Assembly (NCBI GenBank): GCA_030348875.1
Contig: JAUCEP010000002.1
Coordinates: 2,683,001-2,747,000, forward strand
DNA length: 64,000 nt
DNA from: Ureibacillus composti
GTDB lineage: Bacteria > Bacillota > Bacilli > Bacillales_A > Planococcaceae
Reading direction: 5' to 3'
Shown here piece by piece: positions 7,543-17,203 of this stretch. Below the pieces are notes generated by a model. That model saw nothing but the letters and a program-made list of their open reading frames with translations. It was not told the DNA's origin and searched no databases. The first letter of the stretch is position 1; every line of letters begins with the position of its first letter. The position numbers were made by a program, and so were the translations under genes.

Positions 7543-9288
7543 ATGAAAAATAGTAATGAACCTCTATTATCCTTTGAATTTGCACAATCGAACGGACAAA
7601 TTCATCCCCTAACATTTCGGAATCCGTTGAAAGTAATTACGGCTGATACACTAGATGAAGTACTGCCATGCTTTCAACTTGTCCAAGAAGCGATTTCTGA
7701 AGGATACTATGCAGCTGGGTTTGTATCGTATGAAAGTGCACCTGCTTTTGATTCGGCATTTGAAGTAAGAGATGGACATGCAATGCCGTTATTATGGTTT
7801 GGCATTTTTGCTGAACCTCAAAGACAGGCGCTTGAAAGTAGTGGAAGTTATCAACTTTCGGAATGGAAACCATCCGTCTCAATGGATGAATACCGAAATG
7901 CGATTTCGTCTATTAAACAAGGTATTGAAGACGGTGTTACTTATCAAACCAACTATACGATTCGACTTAATTCAGTTTTTCAAGGAGACGACCTGGCATT
8001 TTTTGATCAATTAAGACGGGCCCAATCATCCAACTACTGTGCCTATATCAATACGGGCGAACACAGTATTTTATCGGCCTCTCCTGAGCTATTTTTCCAT
8101 TTGGAAGAGCATCAAATCAGCACGCGCCCAATGAAAGGTACTATTTCGCGAGGCAAGACCCTCTTGGAGGACCGTCAAAATGCAGAATGGCTCTTTCAAT
8201 CGGAGAAAAATCGTGCAGAAAATTTGATGATTGTCGATTTACTTCGCAATGACTTGAGTATGATTGCAACACCACATTCTGTTGAAGTACCAAAGCTTTT
8301 TGACATTGAGCCTTATCCAACAGTTCATCAAATGACGTCAACGATCACTGCAACGATTAAACCAAATACGCAACTTGTTGATATTTTTAAGGCACTCTTC
8401 CCTTGTGGTTCCATTACGGGTGCACCGAAAATTAGCACGATGGAAAAAATTGCTGAGTTGGAATCCACTCCACGTGATGTGTATTGCGGGGCGATTGGTT
8501 ACATCACGCCAAACCACGAAGCAATTTTTAATGTACCTATTCGAACAGTTGTCATTGACCAAAAAACTAGCATTGCGACTTATGGTGTTGGTGGAGGCAT
8601 CACATGGGACTCCACAACAGAAGATGAATACGATGAAATCCTAGCAAAAGCAAAATTATTAGAAGTAGAACGACCTGTATTTCAACTGCTAGAAAGCTTA
8701 TTACTGAAAGATGGCGAAATTTTCTTGCTTGAGGAACATTTAAATCGGCTTCAAAATTCTGCCGAATATTTTGGGTTTGAACTGAATGAAGATGCTGTCC
8801 GTAGTCAATTGCTTCATTTTGCATCTGAAAATAGTGTAGGTGAATTCAAAATCCGTCTTGTAGTTGAGAATCATGGAGATCTAAAAATCGAAGGTCAAGT
8901 AATCACACAGCCGAAAATTCCTTTGAAGGTAATGCTTGCGGACAAACCAGTCGATCAAAACAACCCGTTTTTATATCATAAAACAACGAACCGAGCAGTT
9001 TATTCGAATTATCAACTGAAGTTCCCTGATGTCTACGATGTACTTTTATGGAATAAAGATGGTGAATTAACCGAATTTACAAATGGGAATGTCGTTTTGG
9101 AAATTGATGGAGTAAACTACACTCCCCCCATTAGGAGTGGTTTACTTGCTGGGACATTTCGTGAATCGCTTTTGCGCGAAGACATTATTCAAGAAAAGCT
9201 TTTAACTGTTCAAGACTTAAAGAAAGCTTCGAAGATTTGGTTTATTAATAGTGTGCGGAAATGGTTAGAGGTTGAGTTGGTAGATTGA
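7543..9288 (+). CDS. pabB: bifunctional aminodeoxychorismate synthase component I / 4-amino-4-deoxychorismate lyase
   Basis: A 581-residue fusion. Residues about 1-370 form the chorismate-binding domain (PMKGTISRG, ENLMIVDLLRNDLSMIA, GSITGAPKISTME, RDVYCGAIGYITP, TYGVGGGITWDS). Residues about 380-581 form a short PLP fold-type IV lyase domain, with the likely PLP lysine in LYHKTTNRA and the substrate loops ELTEFTNGNVV and PPIRSGLLAGTFRESLL. Together with pabA it converts chorismate and glutamine to p-aminobenzoate in one operon. B. subtilis carries pabB and pabC as separate genes, while such fusions are known elsewhere. Start ATG is 3 bp after the pabA stop. Confidence 0.93.
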   Translation: MKNSNEPLLSFEFAQSNGQIHPLTFRNPLKVITADTLDEVLPCFQLVQEAISEGYYAAGFVSYESAPAFDSAFEVRDGHAMPLLWFGIFAEPQRQALESSGSYQLSEWKPSVSMDEYRNAISSIKQGIEDGVTYQTNYTIRLNSVFQGDDLAFFDQLRRAQSSNYCAYINTGEHSILSASPELFFHLEEHQISTRPMKGTISRGKTLLEDRQNAEWLFQSEKNRAENLMIVDLLRNDLSMIATPHSVEVPKLFDIEPYPTVHQMTSTITATIKPNTQLVDIFKALFPCGSITGAPKISTMEKIAELESTPRDVYCGAIGYITPNHEAIFNVPIRTVVIDQKTSIATYGVGGGITWDSTTEDEYDEILAKAKLLEVERPVFQLLESLLLKDGEIFLLEEHLNRLQNSAEYFGFELNEDAVRSQLLHFASENSVGEFKIRLVVENHGDLKIEGQVITQPKIPLKVMLADKPVDQNNPFLYHKTTNRAVYSNYQLKFPDVYDVLLWNKDGELTEFTNGNVVLEIDGVNYTPPIRSGLLAGTFRESLLREDIIQEKLLTVQDLKKASKIWFINSVRKWLEVELVD

Positions 9289-9491
9289 AATGATACTTAA
9301 GAAGGGAGCTTATTCCCTTCTTTTTATTTTGAAAACCACTTTCCCCTGCTTCCAAAGTTTTATTTCTTTTCAAAATATAATTCCTCTAGAACATAAGATT
9401 ATTAGGTTTCTTCTATTAGTAGGTTCAAGCCATTGTATAGTACTTCAGCGAATGGGAACCTTATTACTATCATTTCAATCATGGGGGACTT

Positions 9492-10499
9492 ATGATGTTA
9501 AAACTTATTGGGCAATTACAGCAAAGATGGAGACTAGGGAGAAAGTATTTTATGCTCTCCTTATCGCTTGCGATTGTATTGATGTTAGTATGCGGTAGCT
9601 TTCCTATTTCATACAATGCCGCGTTTCACGATTCCGATAGTAATACAAAGCTAATTTCCAAAAAGGAAGAAATCGATAGTCTTCGTGAACAAATTGAAGA
9701 ATTTAGTCAACAAAATAACGTTGAACCGATTGATGCAAAAGTTGATAAGGTGTGGAAGGCAATCCCCGGATACAATGGATTGCGTGTAGATATGGAAGCA
9801 AGTTTGAACAAGATGAAATCAAAAGGCAAGTTTGATGAAAATAAGATTATATATAAGGAAATTTCGCCAAAAGTCCATTTAGAAGATTTAGACCCTCAAC
9901 CAATTTACAGGGGTAATCCGCAAAAACCTATGGTGACTTTGCTTATTAATGTTGCCTGGGGGAACGAATTTATCCCACCAATTTTGAAAGCCTTAAAAGA
10001 TCACAAAGTCAAAGCGACTTTCTCCTTTGATGGCAGCTGGGTAAAAAAGAATCCCGAACTTGCAAAGATCATCTATAAGGAAGGTCATGAAATAGGAAAT
10101 CATGCTTATAGTCATCCTGATCTTCAAAAGCGTTCTGAGGCAGAAACTATGGACGAATTGAAAAAAACGAATGATGTTATTCAAGAAACTCTTGGACTAA
10201 CACCTAAGTGGTTTGGACCGCCAAGTGGGAGCTTTAATCAGACAACAGTGAATGTAGCCCACCAATTAAACATGAAAACCATACTATGGACAGTGGATAC
10301 GGTGGATTGGAAAAAACCAGAAACTTCAGAAATGGTGAATCGCATCGTTTCTAATGTTGAAAACGGATCAATAGTTCTTATGCACCCAACAAAACCCGTA
10401 GCAGAAGGGCTAGATGCTATGATATCTGGTATTAAAGAAAAAGGCCTGAAACTCGGAACCATAAGTGATCTGATGAGTGAAAAACGGATAGATGAATGA
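9492..10499 (+). CDS. membrane-anchored polysaccharide deacetylase-like protein lacking the catalytic Asp pair (YlxY-like)
   Basis: A 335-residue exported or anchored protein: basic N-terminus, one hydrophobic segment at about 20-42 (FMLSLSLAIVLMLVCGSFPI), a charged coiled region, then a NodB-type deacetylase domain from about residue 140. The zinc histidine motif NHAYSHPD and the late motif DTVDW are present, but the first motif reads LINVAWGNEF where active enzymes have TFDDGP, and the RxPY motif reads GPPSG. The catalytic base and one metal ligand are therefore missing, as in YlxY of B. subtilis. It probably binds or weakly modifies cell-wall glycan, possibly in sporulation. GGGGG lies 5 bp before the ATG. 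A strong terminator follows. Confidence 0.85.
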   Translation: MMLKLIGQLQQRWRLGRKYFMLSLSLAIVLMLVCGSFPISYNAAFHDSDSNTKLISKKEEIDSLREQIEEFSQQNNVEPIDAKVDKVWKAIPGYNGLRVDMEASLNKMKSKGKFDENKIIYKEISPKVHLEDLDPQPIYRGNPQKPMVTLLINVAWGNEFIPPILKALKDHKVKATFSFDGSWVKKNPELAKIIYKEGHEIGNHAYSHPDLQKRSEAETMDELKKTNDVIQETLGLTPKWFGPPSGSFNQTTVNVAHQLNMKTILWTVDTVDWKKPETSEMVNRIVSNVENGSIVLMHPTKPVAEGLDAMISGIKEKGLKLGTISDLMSEKRIDE

Positions 10500-10573
10500 A
10501 TTAAGCATTCGAAGCCATGAAAGCAGAAATCCAAGATAAAAAGTAGGAAGATGAAAACTAAAAAAGTATTTTT

Positions 10574-10608
10574 AGCGTATTCGACACAAAAATCGAATAC
10601 GCTTTTTT
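10574..10608 (+). terminator. terminator of the deacetylase-like gene
   Basis: Perfect 11-bp stem AGCGTATTCGA/TCGAATACGCT followed by six T. Confidence 0.9.
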
Positions 10609-10701
10609 AGTAAGACCCCAGCTACTAAAGATTCGATTTATTACATGTATCTTGCGGAATATACATTTTTTGTAAGTAACTAACTGCTTTATTTCAAATT
10701 T

Positions 10702-10740
10702 AAAAGAGCTGCTGATCTATTACAGATCTGCAACTCTTTT
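10702..10740 (-). terminator. bidirectional terminator between convergent genes
   Basis: AAAAGAGCTGCTGATCT pairs with AGATCTGCAACTCTTTT with one mismatch and one bulge; T-runs flank both sides. It serves mainly the minus-strand gene ending at 10789. Confidence 0.8.
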
Positions 10741-10788
10741 TCTTTATTGTCTATATTAATGGAGATAGATAATAAAGTAAGCGGACTA

Positions 10789-11646
10789 TTAAATAAAGAC
10801 TTTTGCATTTAACCTCTTCGCAATATTATATAGATCCTCCCCATTCAACTTAAAATCTGATCCCAATGAGATGGAAAGTTCGTATTCATTTTCTTGCCCT
10901 TGTCGCACTTCTCCTACTCCGCTAAAGACAACTGTATTGTTATTAAGTAGCTTTTTCACTGCCCAAAATTTGTTTAGGTAGCTTTTATTGAGTGGATCTT
11001 TTTTAAAACTTTCTTCGAATATGACTTTTATTTCTTTCTCATGGTAGCCTATGAGTATTTCAGCAACTGTGTCAATTACATCAATTTTCTTTACTACTCC
11101 TTTGATCACACGATGCTGTCCAATGTCAGATGGACCAATTTCATTGACAAAGCGAGATAAAAGTTTTTTTCCCTTTATCACTGTCCTATCTTCATCCATT
11201 TCTCCACCAAACAATTTCATTTGTACCGATTGTTCTTTATCCTCTCCATCTTTTTGCGGACTCTTATTGTGCTTTGGTTTTTGAACTGAAGTCTGGTCGG
11301 ATATTTCAATTGAGTCAGGATCGACCATCGATTTATATGCGCGCATTAATGCATCTTGCTTTCGTTTAGAACCAATATTCATTGTAATGTATTCATTTAG
11401 ACCTTTGACGCTTCTTCTTCCACTACGGTCGAGATGATAAATACAATCAGGTGAATGATTACTGAAACGCCATGTTTTATAATACTTTTTTCTACCATTA
11501 CAAAATGAAACTTTCGCCGGGCAATTTTCGGTTGGACAGAATAGTTTCCCTTTGTAAACTGCTTCATACTTCTTCTTCGTAATTTGTTTGAGTGTCACGA
11601 TCTCGATGTCATCTTGCACTATATATCTAGCTTTAGAAATTCGCAT
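10789..11646 (-). CDS. protein of unknown function with N-terminal Cys/His cluster
   Basis: A 285-residue soluble protein. The N-terminal part holds FCPTENCPAKVSF and HSPDCIYH, a C-x4-C...H-x3-C-x2-H arrangement that could bind zinc and recalls the nuclease-associated zinc knuckle seen in CoiA-like proteins. The middle (about 100-155) is polar linker, and the C-terminal 130 residues look like mixed alpha/beta. I do not recognise the family. GGGAGG lies 7 bp before the ATG at 11646, so this start is preferred over one 15 bp upstream. It is a single gene between two terminators. A nucleic-acid role is only a guess. Confidence 0.6.
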   Translation of the reverse strand: MRISKARYIVQDDIEIVTLKQITKKKYEAVYKGKLFCPTENCPAKVSFCNGRKKYYKTWRFSNHSPDCIYHLDRSGRRSVKGLNEYITMNIGSKRKQDALMRAYKSMVDPDSIEISDQTSVQKPKHNKSPQKDGEDKEQSVQMKLFGGEMDEDRTVIKGKKLLSRFVNEIGPSDIGQHRVIKGVVKKIDVIDTVAEILIGYHEKEIKVIFEESFKKDPLNKSYLNKFWAVKKLLNNNTVVFSGVGEVRQGQENEYELSISLGSDFKLNGEDLYNIAKRLNAKVFI

Positions 11647-11705
11647 CAATATACCTCCCATGACTTGAGTATTCTTTTATTAACTGACCTTTTCTAAATT
11701 AAAAT

Positions 11706-11743
11706 AAAAACACAACATCATCAAATCTTAGATGTTGTGTTTC
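11706..11743 (-). terminator. terminator of the VOC gene
   Basis: AAACACAACATC pairs with GATGTTGTGTTT; five T follow on the minus strand, 16 bp after the gene. Confidence 0.85.
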
Positions 11744-11758
11744 CATAGTTGTTTTATT

Positions 11759-12154
11759 CTACTTTGCATTCTTATCTGGTTGATGAATACCAAAGATATT
11801 GCCTTCTGGGTCAAGATAGTAGCCTTGCCACGCCATTCCTGGCAAAGCGTATTTCGGTAACGCGACAGTTCCACCATTACTTAAAATTTTATCTTCTGTT
11901 TGATCATAGTTTTCAACGCCCAATGTACAAGCATATCCATTTAAACTCTGACCTGCTTCTGGAGCCGGACCTCTACGCTGCATTAAGGCTCCATTGATAC
12001 CCATTTCACTGTCATCACCTGTTACTGCACCAAAGTATGGCATCCCCGCATACTCAGTCCAATCTTGAAATTGCCAACCAAACACTTCTCCGTAAAAGGT
12101 TTTAGCTCTTTCCATATCACTTACATGAATCTCAAAATGAAGTACTCGTCCCAT
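11759..12154 (-). CDS. VOC (glyoxalase/bleomycin-resistance fold) family protein
   Basis: A 131-residue single VOC module: GRVLHFEIHVSDMERAKTFY at the N-terminus, VFGWQFQDW, and a C-terminal DPEGNIFGIHQPD with the conserved metal-binding Glu region replaced by Gly-Asn-Ile-Phe, as in many short stand-alone members. Such proteins bind metals and small molecules in the cytoplasm; the substrate cannot be told. Of two adjacent ATG codons the second (12154) is better spaced from GGGAGG. It is a single gene with its own terminator. Confidence 0.8.
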   Translation of the reverse strand: MGRVLHFEIHVSDMERAKTFYGEVFGWQFQDWTEYAGMPYFGAVTGDDSEMGINGALMQRRGPAPEAGQSLNGYACTLGVENYDQTEDKILSNGGTVALPKYALPGMAWQGYYLDPEGNIFGIHQPDKNAK

Positions 12155-12393
12155 CATGACCTCCCAAAAATTTAGTCGATTATTCTATTCCAAATTTCAT
12201 TATATCCATTATAATCTATTTCAAGCTTTTTTATTGAAAGTCCTTCAAGTTAAACAATAATCTTCCAAATTATTACCTTCCGAAAATATATAACGTTATC
12301 CCTAATATTCCTTAGGAAATAATAGGAAAAAGGACTCATTGCATACTTAGTAGTAATTGACTCCATTTAACATATATTTCGCTTTCATCCAAC

Positions 12394-12419
12394 AAAAAAC
12401 CCCACAAATCGTTGTGAGA
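12394..12419 (-). terminator. terminator downstream of rocB-like gene
   Basis: CTCACAA pairs with TTGTGGG around a CGAT loop; six T follow on the minus strand. It lies 70 bp beyond the stop at 12492. The rest of 12158-12491 shows no coding sign. Confidence 0.7.
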
Positions 12420-12491
12420 TTTGCAAGGTAATATATTTAGAAATGAACCTTTAATACATGAATATAATAAATTTCCTATCAATTCTTTCAA

Positions 12492-14102
12492 TTAAATTTT
12501 AGTCTCTTTCCTTTGTGTCATCACATATTGTATCAACTTATATAGCAGTTCTGGCATTTCTTCTAGGCCACTTTTTATATGCAATCGTTCTGAAATTTGA
12601 TGGGGATCTTTGCCGAATGGACCGACATTTAGGACAGGGGCACCAATTTTTGCAATGTCTTTAAACGGAATATCATAGGTTTTACCCCATACTGGTGTGT
12701 TTCGCTCATAGGATTGCCAATCTTTCGTTTCATTAGATTGACAATAGCTTAAATCACAAATACCGTTAAAATAGTGAATTTGTTCAAGAGGAATGTCATA
12801 TTTCTTTGCTTCGTCTAATAAAATAGAGATGGCACCTTTTACTAAAGGATCATCTGAAGAGTTTGCAGGTGGATAATATGGTGGCGCAAATAGTAAAACT
12901 GTAGCCGGAGCTAGTTCTTGACAATTAATCATTAATTGGTCGGCAATTTTCAACGACTTTTCACGATCATCTAGGGAATTATTAATGATGACGCTATTAA
13001 TAATGTCATTAACGCTTTGTTTTCCTAATTTTTCTAAAGCATATTTTTGTAAATCTTCAAAGCGGATGACCCGAATTTTCCCGACAGCTTTCGCTCCGTG
13101 TCGAGCACATACTTCTTCATAGCGTTCCTGACATTTTGCCATGGCAGTAGTTGCCACTTCTTCAAAAATCGTCATAATTTCCTCAGCGCTTCGTTTTAAT
13201 AAAAATACATTGTATAAAGAAACCGCTCGATAAGGTGTTTGAGTAGAATAGCGATCCTTCAAGTCCTTCAATTGTAAAGAAACAGGTAATGGTGTCGTTT
13301 CCCCAAACTGTTCTTCTTTGAATTTTTCGCTCCATTCCATTTCCGTTGTTAAAAAGGCACTCATAAACGCAGCAGTCATGCCCTTAAATGGTTCGCCTAC
13401 ATGGGTTTCCTTCCCATAAAATAGTGCGGCCGGCATGATTTTACCAATCGTTCCCGAATATATATATTCACTTGTATCATCTGGGTCTTGTGTAAAGGAC
13501 GGTTCACTATTTAAAAATAGTACAATGTTTAAATCTTTCGCTTCCTTCAATGTAGCAAGATGTTTTACGGCCTGACGCATACCAGCCGAGTTTACTTCTT
13601 CATCAGGTACAGTTAGTAAGAGAAGATTTATAGGCCACTCTTCTTCGATCGCCCGTTCGAGTAATTGCATATGAAGGGATAGACCCATCTTCATGTCCAT
13701 AACGCCTCGACCAAATAAATAATCTCCTGATTGAAGATCTTTTCTTGCAGATTCATTTAATAAATTCGGATTTGCTAAAAATGCGTTCGTCAGTTCCTCT
13801 GGTTTTGTCGCTAAAGGTTTAAAAGATCCGTATTCATCGAATTGGACAGTGTCAAAATGACTAATTAATACAACGGTATCACGTATTCCCTCTTGTTTAT
13901 ACAGAGCCGAAACAACTTGTCTATCATAATCGACTTCGCTTACTTGCAAATTCTCTGGATGATGTTGAAAATAGGATAGTTCATGTAACTTTGAAACGAG
14001 CTTTCTTGAAAATTCTTGTTCGCCTTCGGTTAATGTTTCACTTTCCCAACTCACAAGCTCAAAAAGCAAATTTTTTAATTTCTCAGTCGTATTCCATTTC
14101 AT
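12492..14102 (-). CDS. rocB: M20-family peptidase, RocB-like
   Basis: A 536-residue M20 zinc peptidase of the RocB group. Metal-site motifs are VLISHFDTVQFD (first His and Asp near residue 85), LFGRGVMDMKMGL (bridging Asp), TVPDEEVNSAG (Glu pair, about 168-175) and a late His in GKDPHQISERL. RocB belongs to the arginine/ornithine utilisation regulon of B. subtilis, though its reaction is not firmly established. Here the gene stands alone, away from other roc genes. The ATG at 14102 was chosen because AAGGG lies 8 bp before it; upstream GTG and ATG codons sit too close to that site. Length agrees with RocB (about 566 in B. subtilis). Confidence 0.85.
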   Translation of the reverse strand: MKWNTTEKLKNLLFELVSWESETLTEGEQEFSRKLVSKLHELSYFQHHPENLQVSEVDYDRQVVSALYKQEGIRDTVVLISHFDTVQFDEYGSFKPLATKPEELTNAFLANPNLLNESARKDLQSGDYLFGRGVMDMKMGLSLHMQLLERAIEEEWPINLLLLTVPDEEVNSAGMRQAVKHLATLKEAKDLNIVLFLNSEPSFTQDPDDTSEYIYSGTIGKIMPAALFYGKETHVGEPFKGMTAAFMSAFLTTEMEWSEKFKEEQFGETTPLPVSLQLKDLKDRYSTQTPYRAVSLYNVFLLKRSAEEIMTIFEEVATTAMAKCQERYEEVCARHGAKAVGKIRVIRFEDLQKYALEKLGKQSVNDIINSVIINNSLDDREKSLKIADQLMINCQELAPATVLLFAPPYYPPANSSDDPLVKGAISILLDEAKKYDIPLEQIHYFNGICDLSYCQSNETKDWQSYERNTPVWGKTYDIPFKDIAKIGAPVLNVGPFGKDPHQISERLHIKSGLEEMPELLYKLIQYVMTQRKETKI

Positions 14103-14238
14103 ATTCATCACCCTTCCATTTTCTTTTAATTCATATCTCAGATTTCCCCATTCTTGATGAAATTTTAACGTTCACATAATTTTCAATAATCTAGTTACGA
14201 TAATCTATGATGGAAATGTGTGATTTATTTAAGATAAA

Positions 14239-14275
14239 ATAAAACTGCCCAAAATTTTACAATTGGACAGTTTTA
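14239..14275 (-). terminator. terminator of the sstT gene
   Basis: AAAACTGCCCAA pairs with TTGGACAGTTTT; a T-rich tail follows on the minus strand, 25 bp after the stop. Confidence 0.85.
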
Positions 14276-14299
14276 TGAGAAACATTTTATTGTTTTTTC

Positions 14300-15544
14300 C
14301 TATTGATTTAAAGCCTCTTTATGAGCTTCTTTTAGCCCTTCTTTACGCTCTCTCGCATAATCTGCTGCTGCTGTAAAGACAATGTCAGAAGAAGAGTTTA
14401 ACGCTGTTTCAACTGAATCTTGGATTACACCGATAATAAAGCCGATTGCTACTACTTGCATTGCGATATCATCAGAAATTCCTAGAATACTACATGCAAC
14501 TGGAACTAATAATAGTGATCCACCAGCTACCCCTGATGCCCCTGCCGCAGAAATTGCAGACACTACCATTAAGATGATGGCAGTCATTAAATCAATTTCA
14601 ATACCTAGTGTAAATGCCGCAGCTAGCGATAATACAGAAATGGTAATTGCCGCACCTTCCATGTTAATTGTTGCACCTAGAGGAATAGAAACGGAATAAG
14701 TATCCTTATCTAATCCTAATTTTTCACATAAACGCATATTTACCGGAATATTTGCAGCTGAGCTACGTGTGAAGAATGCATAAATACCACTTTCTTTAAT
14801 ACTTGTAAAAACAAGTGGATAAGGATTTCTTCTAGCCCAAATAAACACTAATAATGGATTTATCACAAATGTGACAATTAACATTGCACCTATTAATACT
14901 AATAATAATCTACCATATTCCCCTAGTGTGGATAATCCGTTTGATGCAATTGTATCAAACACTAATCCCATAATACCGAATGGAGCTAAACTAATAACCC
15001 ATTGTACAACTGTAGAAACGGCATCTGAAATATTTTGAAGAACTGTTTTAGTTGTGTCACTAGCTTTTTTCAATGTAATACCTAGGACAACTGCCCACGC
15101 TAAAATTCCAATATAATTTGCATCTGCAATTGCTGTAATTGGATTTGTTGCGACATTAAACAGAAGCGTTTCAAGGACTTGTCCTACTCCACTTGGAGGT
15201 GCTACATCTGTAGCTGAATCATTCAGAGTTAATGTTGTTGGGAAAATATAACTCACCACAGCAGCTACCACTCCAGCTGAAAATGTCCCAAGTAGGTATA
15301 ATATAAGAATTGATTTCATATTCGTTTTCTTACCACTTTTTTGACCAGCAATCGCATTAATAACTAATACTAAAACTAATACTGGAGCAACGGCTTTTAA
15401 AGCACTTACAAATAGCTTCCCAAAGATTGATACAATACTAGCTTGCTCTGGAATCGTTAATCCCAAAATAATCCCTATTACAAGCCCCACTATGATTCTT
15501 TTTACAAGGCTAATATCATTCCATTTTTTAAATAACGCTTTCAT
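14300..15544 (-). CDS. sstT: serine/threonine:sodium symporter of the dicarboxylate/amino acid:cation family
   Basis: A 414-residue integral membrane protein of the DAACS family. The start ([17 protein letters not shown]), the re-entrant serine-rich loop [15 protein letters not shown], the [15 protein letters not shown] helix and [19 protein letters not shown] are the family and SstT hallmarks. SstT imports serine and threonine with sodium. It is a single gene followed by a strong terminator. The region upstream of it carries the shorter 52-bp repeat array. Confidence 0.92.
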   Translation of the reverse strand: MKALFKKWNDISLVKRIIVGLVIGIILGLTIPEQASIVSIFGKLFVSALKAVAPVLVLVLVINAIAGQKSGKKTNMKSILILYLLGTFSAGVVAAVVSYIFPTTLTLNDSATDVAPPSGVGQVLETLLFNVATNPITAIADANYIGILAWAVVLGITLKKASDTTKTVLQNISDAVSTVVQWVISLAPFGIMGLVFDTIASNGLSTLGEYGRLLLVLIGAMLIVTFVINPLLVFIWARRNPYPLVFTSIKESGIYAFFTRSSAANIPVNMRLCEKLGLDKDTYSVSIPLGATINMEGAAITISVLSLAAAFTLGIEIDLMTAIILMVVSAISAAGASGVAGGSLLLVPVACSILGISDDIAMQVVAIGFIIGVIQDSVETALNSSSDIVFTAAADYARERKEGLKEAHKEALNQ

Positions 15545-15827
15545 ATACTTCCCCCATCTGTGCGTTCTAGATGTATATTTGTATTTCTATAGTGAACATA
15601 TTAGCACAGATCTAGTCTTTTCGTATAGACTTTTTTACGAAATGATAGATTTTTTGATGAATTATGTCGAATGCTAAATATTGAAATTGATAAATATATC
15701 TACCTTTGGAATAAATAAGAAGTGGTTAGATAGAAGTGATTTTCTTACAAACCAATCTGAGGCTTTCTTGGTGAAAATCATTTAATTTAAATATCATGAC
15801 CATTGTTTTGTGTTATTAAGGTGAAAC

Positions 15828-16165
15828 GGTTTCATTGGGGGATGAAGTCGCAATATTGGTGAGATTACAGGTAAAACGGATTTCATCCTGATTATGAAAA
15901 CGCAATCTCGGGGAGATCATGAGTGAAACGGTCTTCATCAAGGGGATGAAGGCACAATCTCGGGCTGGTCATGAGTAAAAGGTTCTTCATCCGGTCTATG
16001 AAGACACAATCTCGGGGAGATCATGAGTGAAACGGTCTTCATCACGAGGATGAAGGCACAATCTCGACCAGATTATGATTAAATCGCTCTTCATCAAAGG
16101 TTTGAAGTTCATTATTCGTTCAAGCTGGGATGAAAATGAACTTCATTAATAGTATGAAGTCCATT
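15828..16165. repeat. 52-bp tandem hairpin repeat array, short locus (seven units)
   Basis: Imperfect palindromes of the type TCTTCATC-n-GATGAAG recur with alignment points at about 15829, 15880, 15932, 15984, 16036, 16088 and 16140, a 52-bp period kept to the base across the last six. Linkers read ACAATCTCGGGGAGATCATG and AGTGAAAC. The array lies between the 3' end of the amidase gene and the 5' side of sstT. It shares its palindrome and part of the linker (TCAT, AAAC before the left arm) with the longer array at 26996-28051. Edge units are decayed. The part of the gap from 15545 to 15827 shows no gene. Confidence 0.85.
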
Positions 16166-16198
16166 CGTGAAGGAAGCATTTAGACAAAATAGTGTTTC

Positions 16199-16669
16199 CT
16201 AATGTAAGTACTCCGCAATTTGATGGCGCACTTCATTTAAATTAACTAACTTCCCAGGGCAGCTTTTTTGAACCCCTTCTAATTCACGGTGTCCAAGAAC
16301 TTGGTGGGGGCCAAGTTGGTATTGCTTCATAATATAATCACTTAATTTCAAAAACGATGTCCACTGCTTATAGGTTGGGGTCTCAATATCAAAATCCCCC
16401 GTCATGCAGATGCCTATTGATGTTCGGTTAAATCCGTAAGCATGTGCACCTACATGATGACCTCTTCCTTCAACAATCGTCCCGTCTTTTTCAATAAAAA
16501 AGTTATAACCAATCCCACTCCAACCGCGCTCTTTTTGATGAAATTCATGGCATTGCTCAGCGGTCATATTCACACGGGAGGTATGATGTACAATAATATT
16601 CTTTACCTCTTCCAACAGCTCGAATGGTTCAAGGAATTGAAAGTTCTTTTGTACGATTTCTATTTCCAT
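16199..16669 (-). CDS. N-acetylmuramoyl-L-alanine amidase (Amidase_2/PGRP type)
   Basis: A 156-residue zinc amidase that cleaves the lactyl amide between MurNAc and L-Ala of peptidoglycan. Zinc ligands are the His in IIVHHTSR (near 28), the His in VLGHRELEGV and the Cys of KSCPGKLV. SGIGYNFFIEKDGTIVEGR and SIGICMTGDF are the conserved core. There is no signal peptide or cell-wall binding repeat, so it resembles phage-type or forespore/lysis amidases that reach the wall by another route. The ATG follows AGGTGTG. It is not part of a recognisable prophage. Confidence 0.88.
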   Translation of the reverse strand: MEIEIVQKNFQFLEPFELLEEVKNIIVHHTSRVNMTAEQCHEFHQKERGWSGIGYNFFIEKDGTIVEGRGHHVGAHAYGFNRTSIGICMTGDFDIETPTYKQWTSFLKLSDYIMKQYQLGPHQVLGHRELEGVQKSCPGKLVNLNEVRHQIAEYLH

Positions 16670-16778
16670 ATGATTTCACACCTAAATATTACGAAAGATT
16701 TTCTATCATGAATATTGTTGGTCAGGAAAAGGGTTTTTATAACCGAAATGTATTTTTGGTTAAACTAAGCTACATTAC

Positions 16779-17171
16779 TTACTTTTTTGATAACAACCTG
16801 AATTCAATCCAATCTCCAGAAGGAATATCTTTAACTTTCAACTCTTCTTTATTTGCAACATACACATAGGCGGTAGTTGACTCACCATTAGATGTGAAAA
16901 TTTCTTGTTCTACACGGTCGTATAAATTGTCAGTTCCGTCTTCCTCATAATCTTCTAATTCATCTAACAGTTTTAATTCATAGTCAGTTACCAAATAAAG
17001 CTCACCGTATGTTTTATAAGTTGTCGAAGGAGCAATTGCTGGATAGCCGCAGCCTGTGTCATACAATAAGCCATACGTCCAACAGTTCTTATCTAAACAT
17101 ATGGCATTGTTTAATAAATGCGCATTTTCTTCCCCGTTACGTAAGGTTCCGTAAACGAAAATTTTGTTCAA
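16779..17171 (-). CDS. gamma-glutamylcyclotransferase (AIG2-like) family protein
   Basis: A 130-residue single-domain protein starting at a TTG with a perfect AAGGAGGTG site 6 bp upstream. The signature FVYGTLRNGEENAHLL and the acidic LLDELEDYEEDG, which holds the catalytic Glu, are clear. Members release 5-oxoproline from gamma-glutamyl amines or peptides. A 5-oxoprolinase locus lies at 48-53 kb, so the two could connect metabolically (inference). It follows the VOC gene at 17204-17626 by 32 bp, probably in one transcript. Confidence 0.85.
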   Translation of the reverse strand: MNKIFVYGTLRNGEENAHLLNNAICLDKNCWTYGLLYDTGCGYPAIAPSTTYKTYGELYLVTDYELKLLDELEDYEEDGTDNLYDRVEQEIFTSNGESTTAYVYVANKEELKVKDIPSGDWIEFRLLSKK

Positions 17172-17203
17172 CTATTCCACCTCCTTATTTTTTAAAAAAA
17201 CGT

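Noticed and set aside
9290..9598. 102-residue plus-strand ORF before the deacetylase-like gene
   Set aside because: No good start site, overlaps the start of the real gene, and composition is not coding-like.
16199..16669. Prophage remnant
   Set aside because: The lone amidase has no phage neighbours such as holin, tail or integrase genes.
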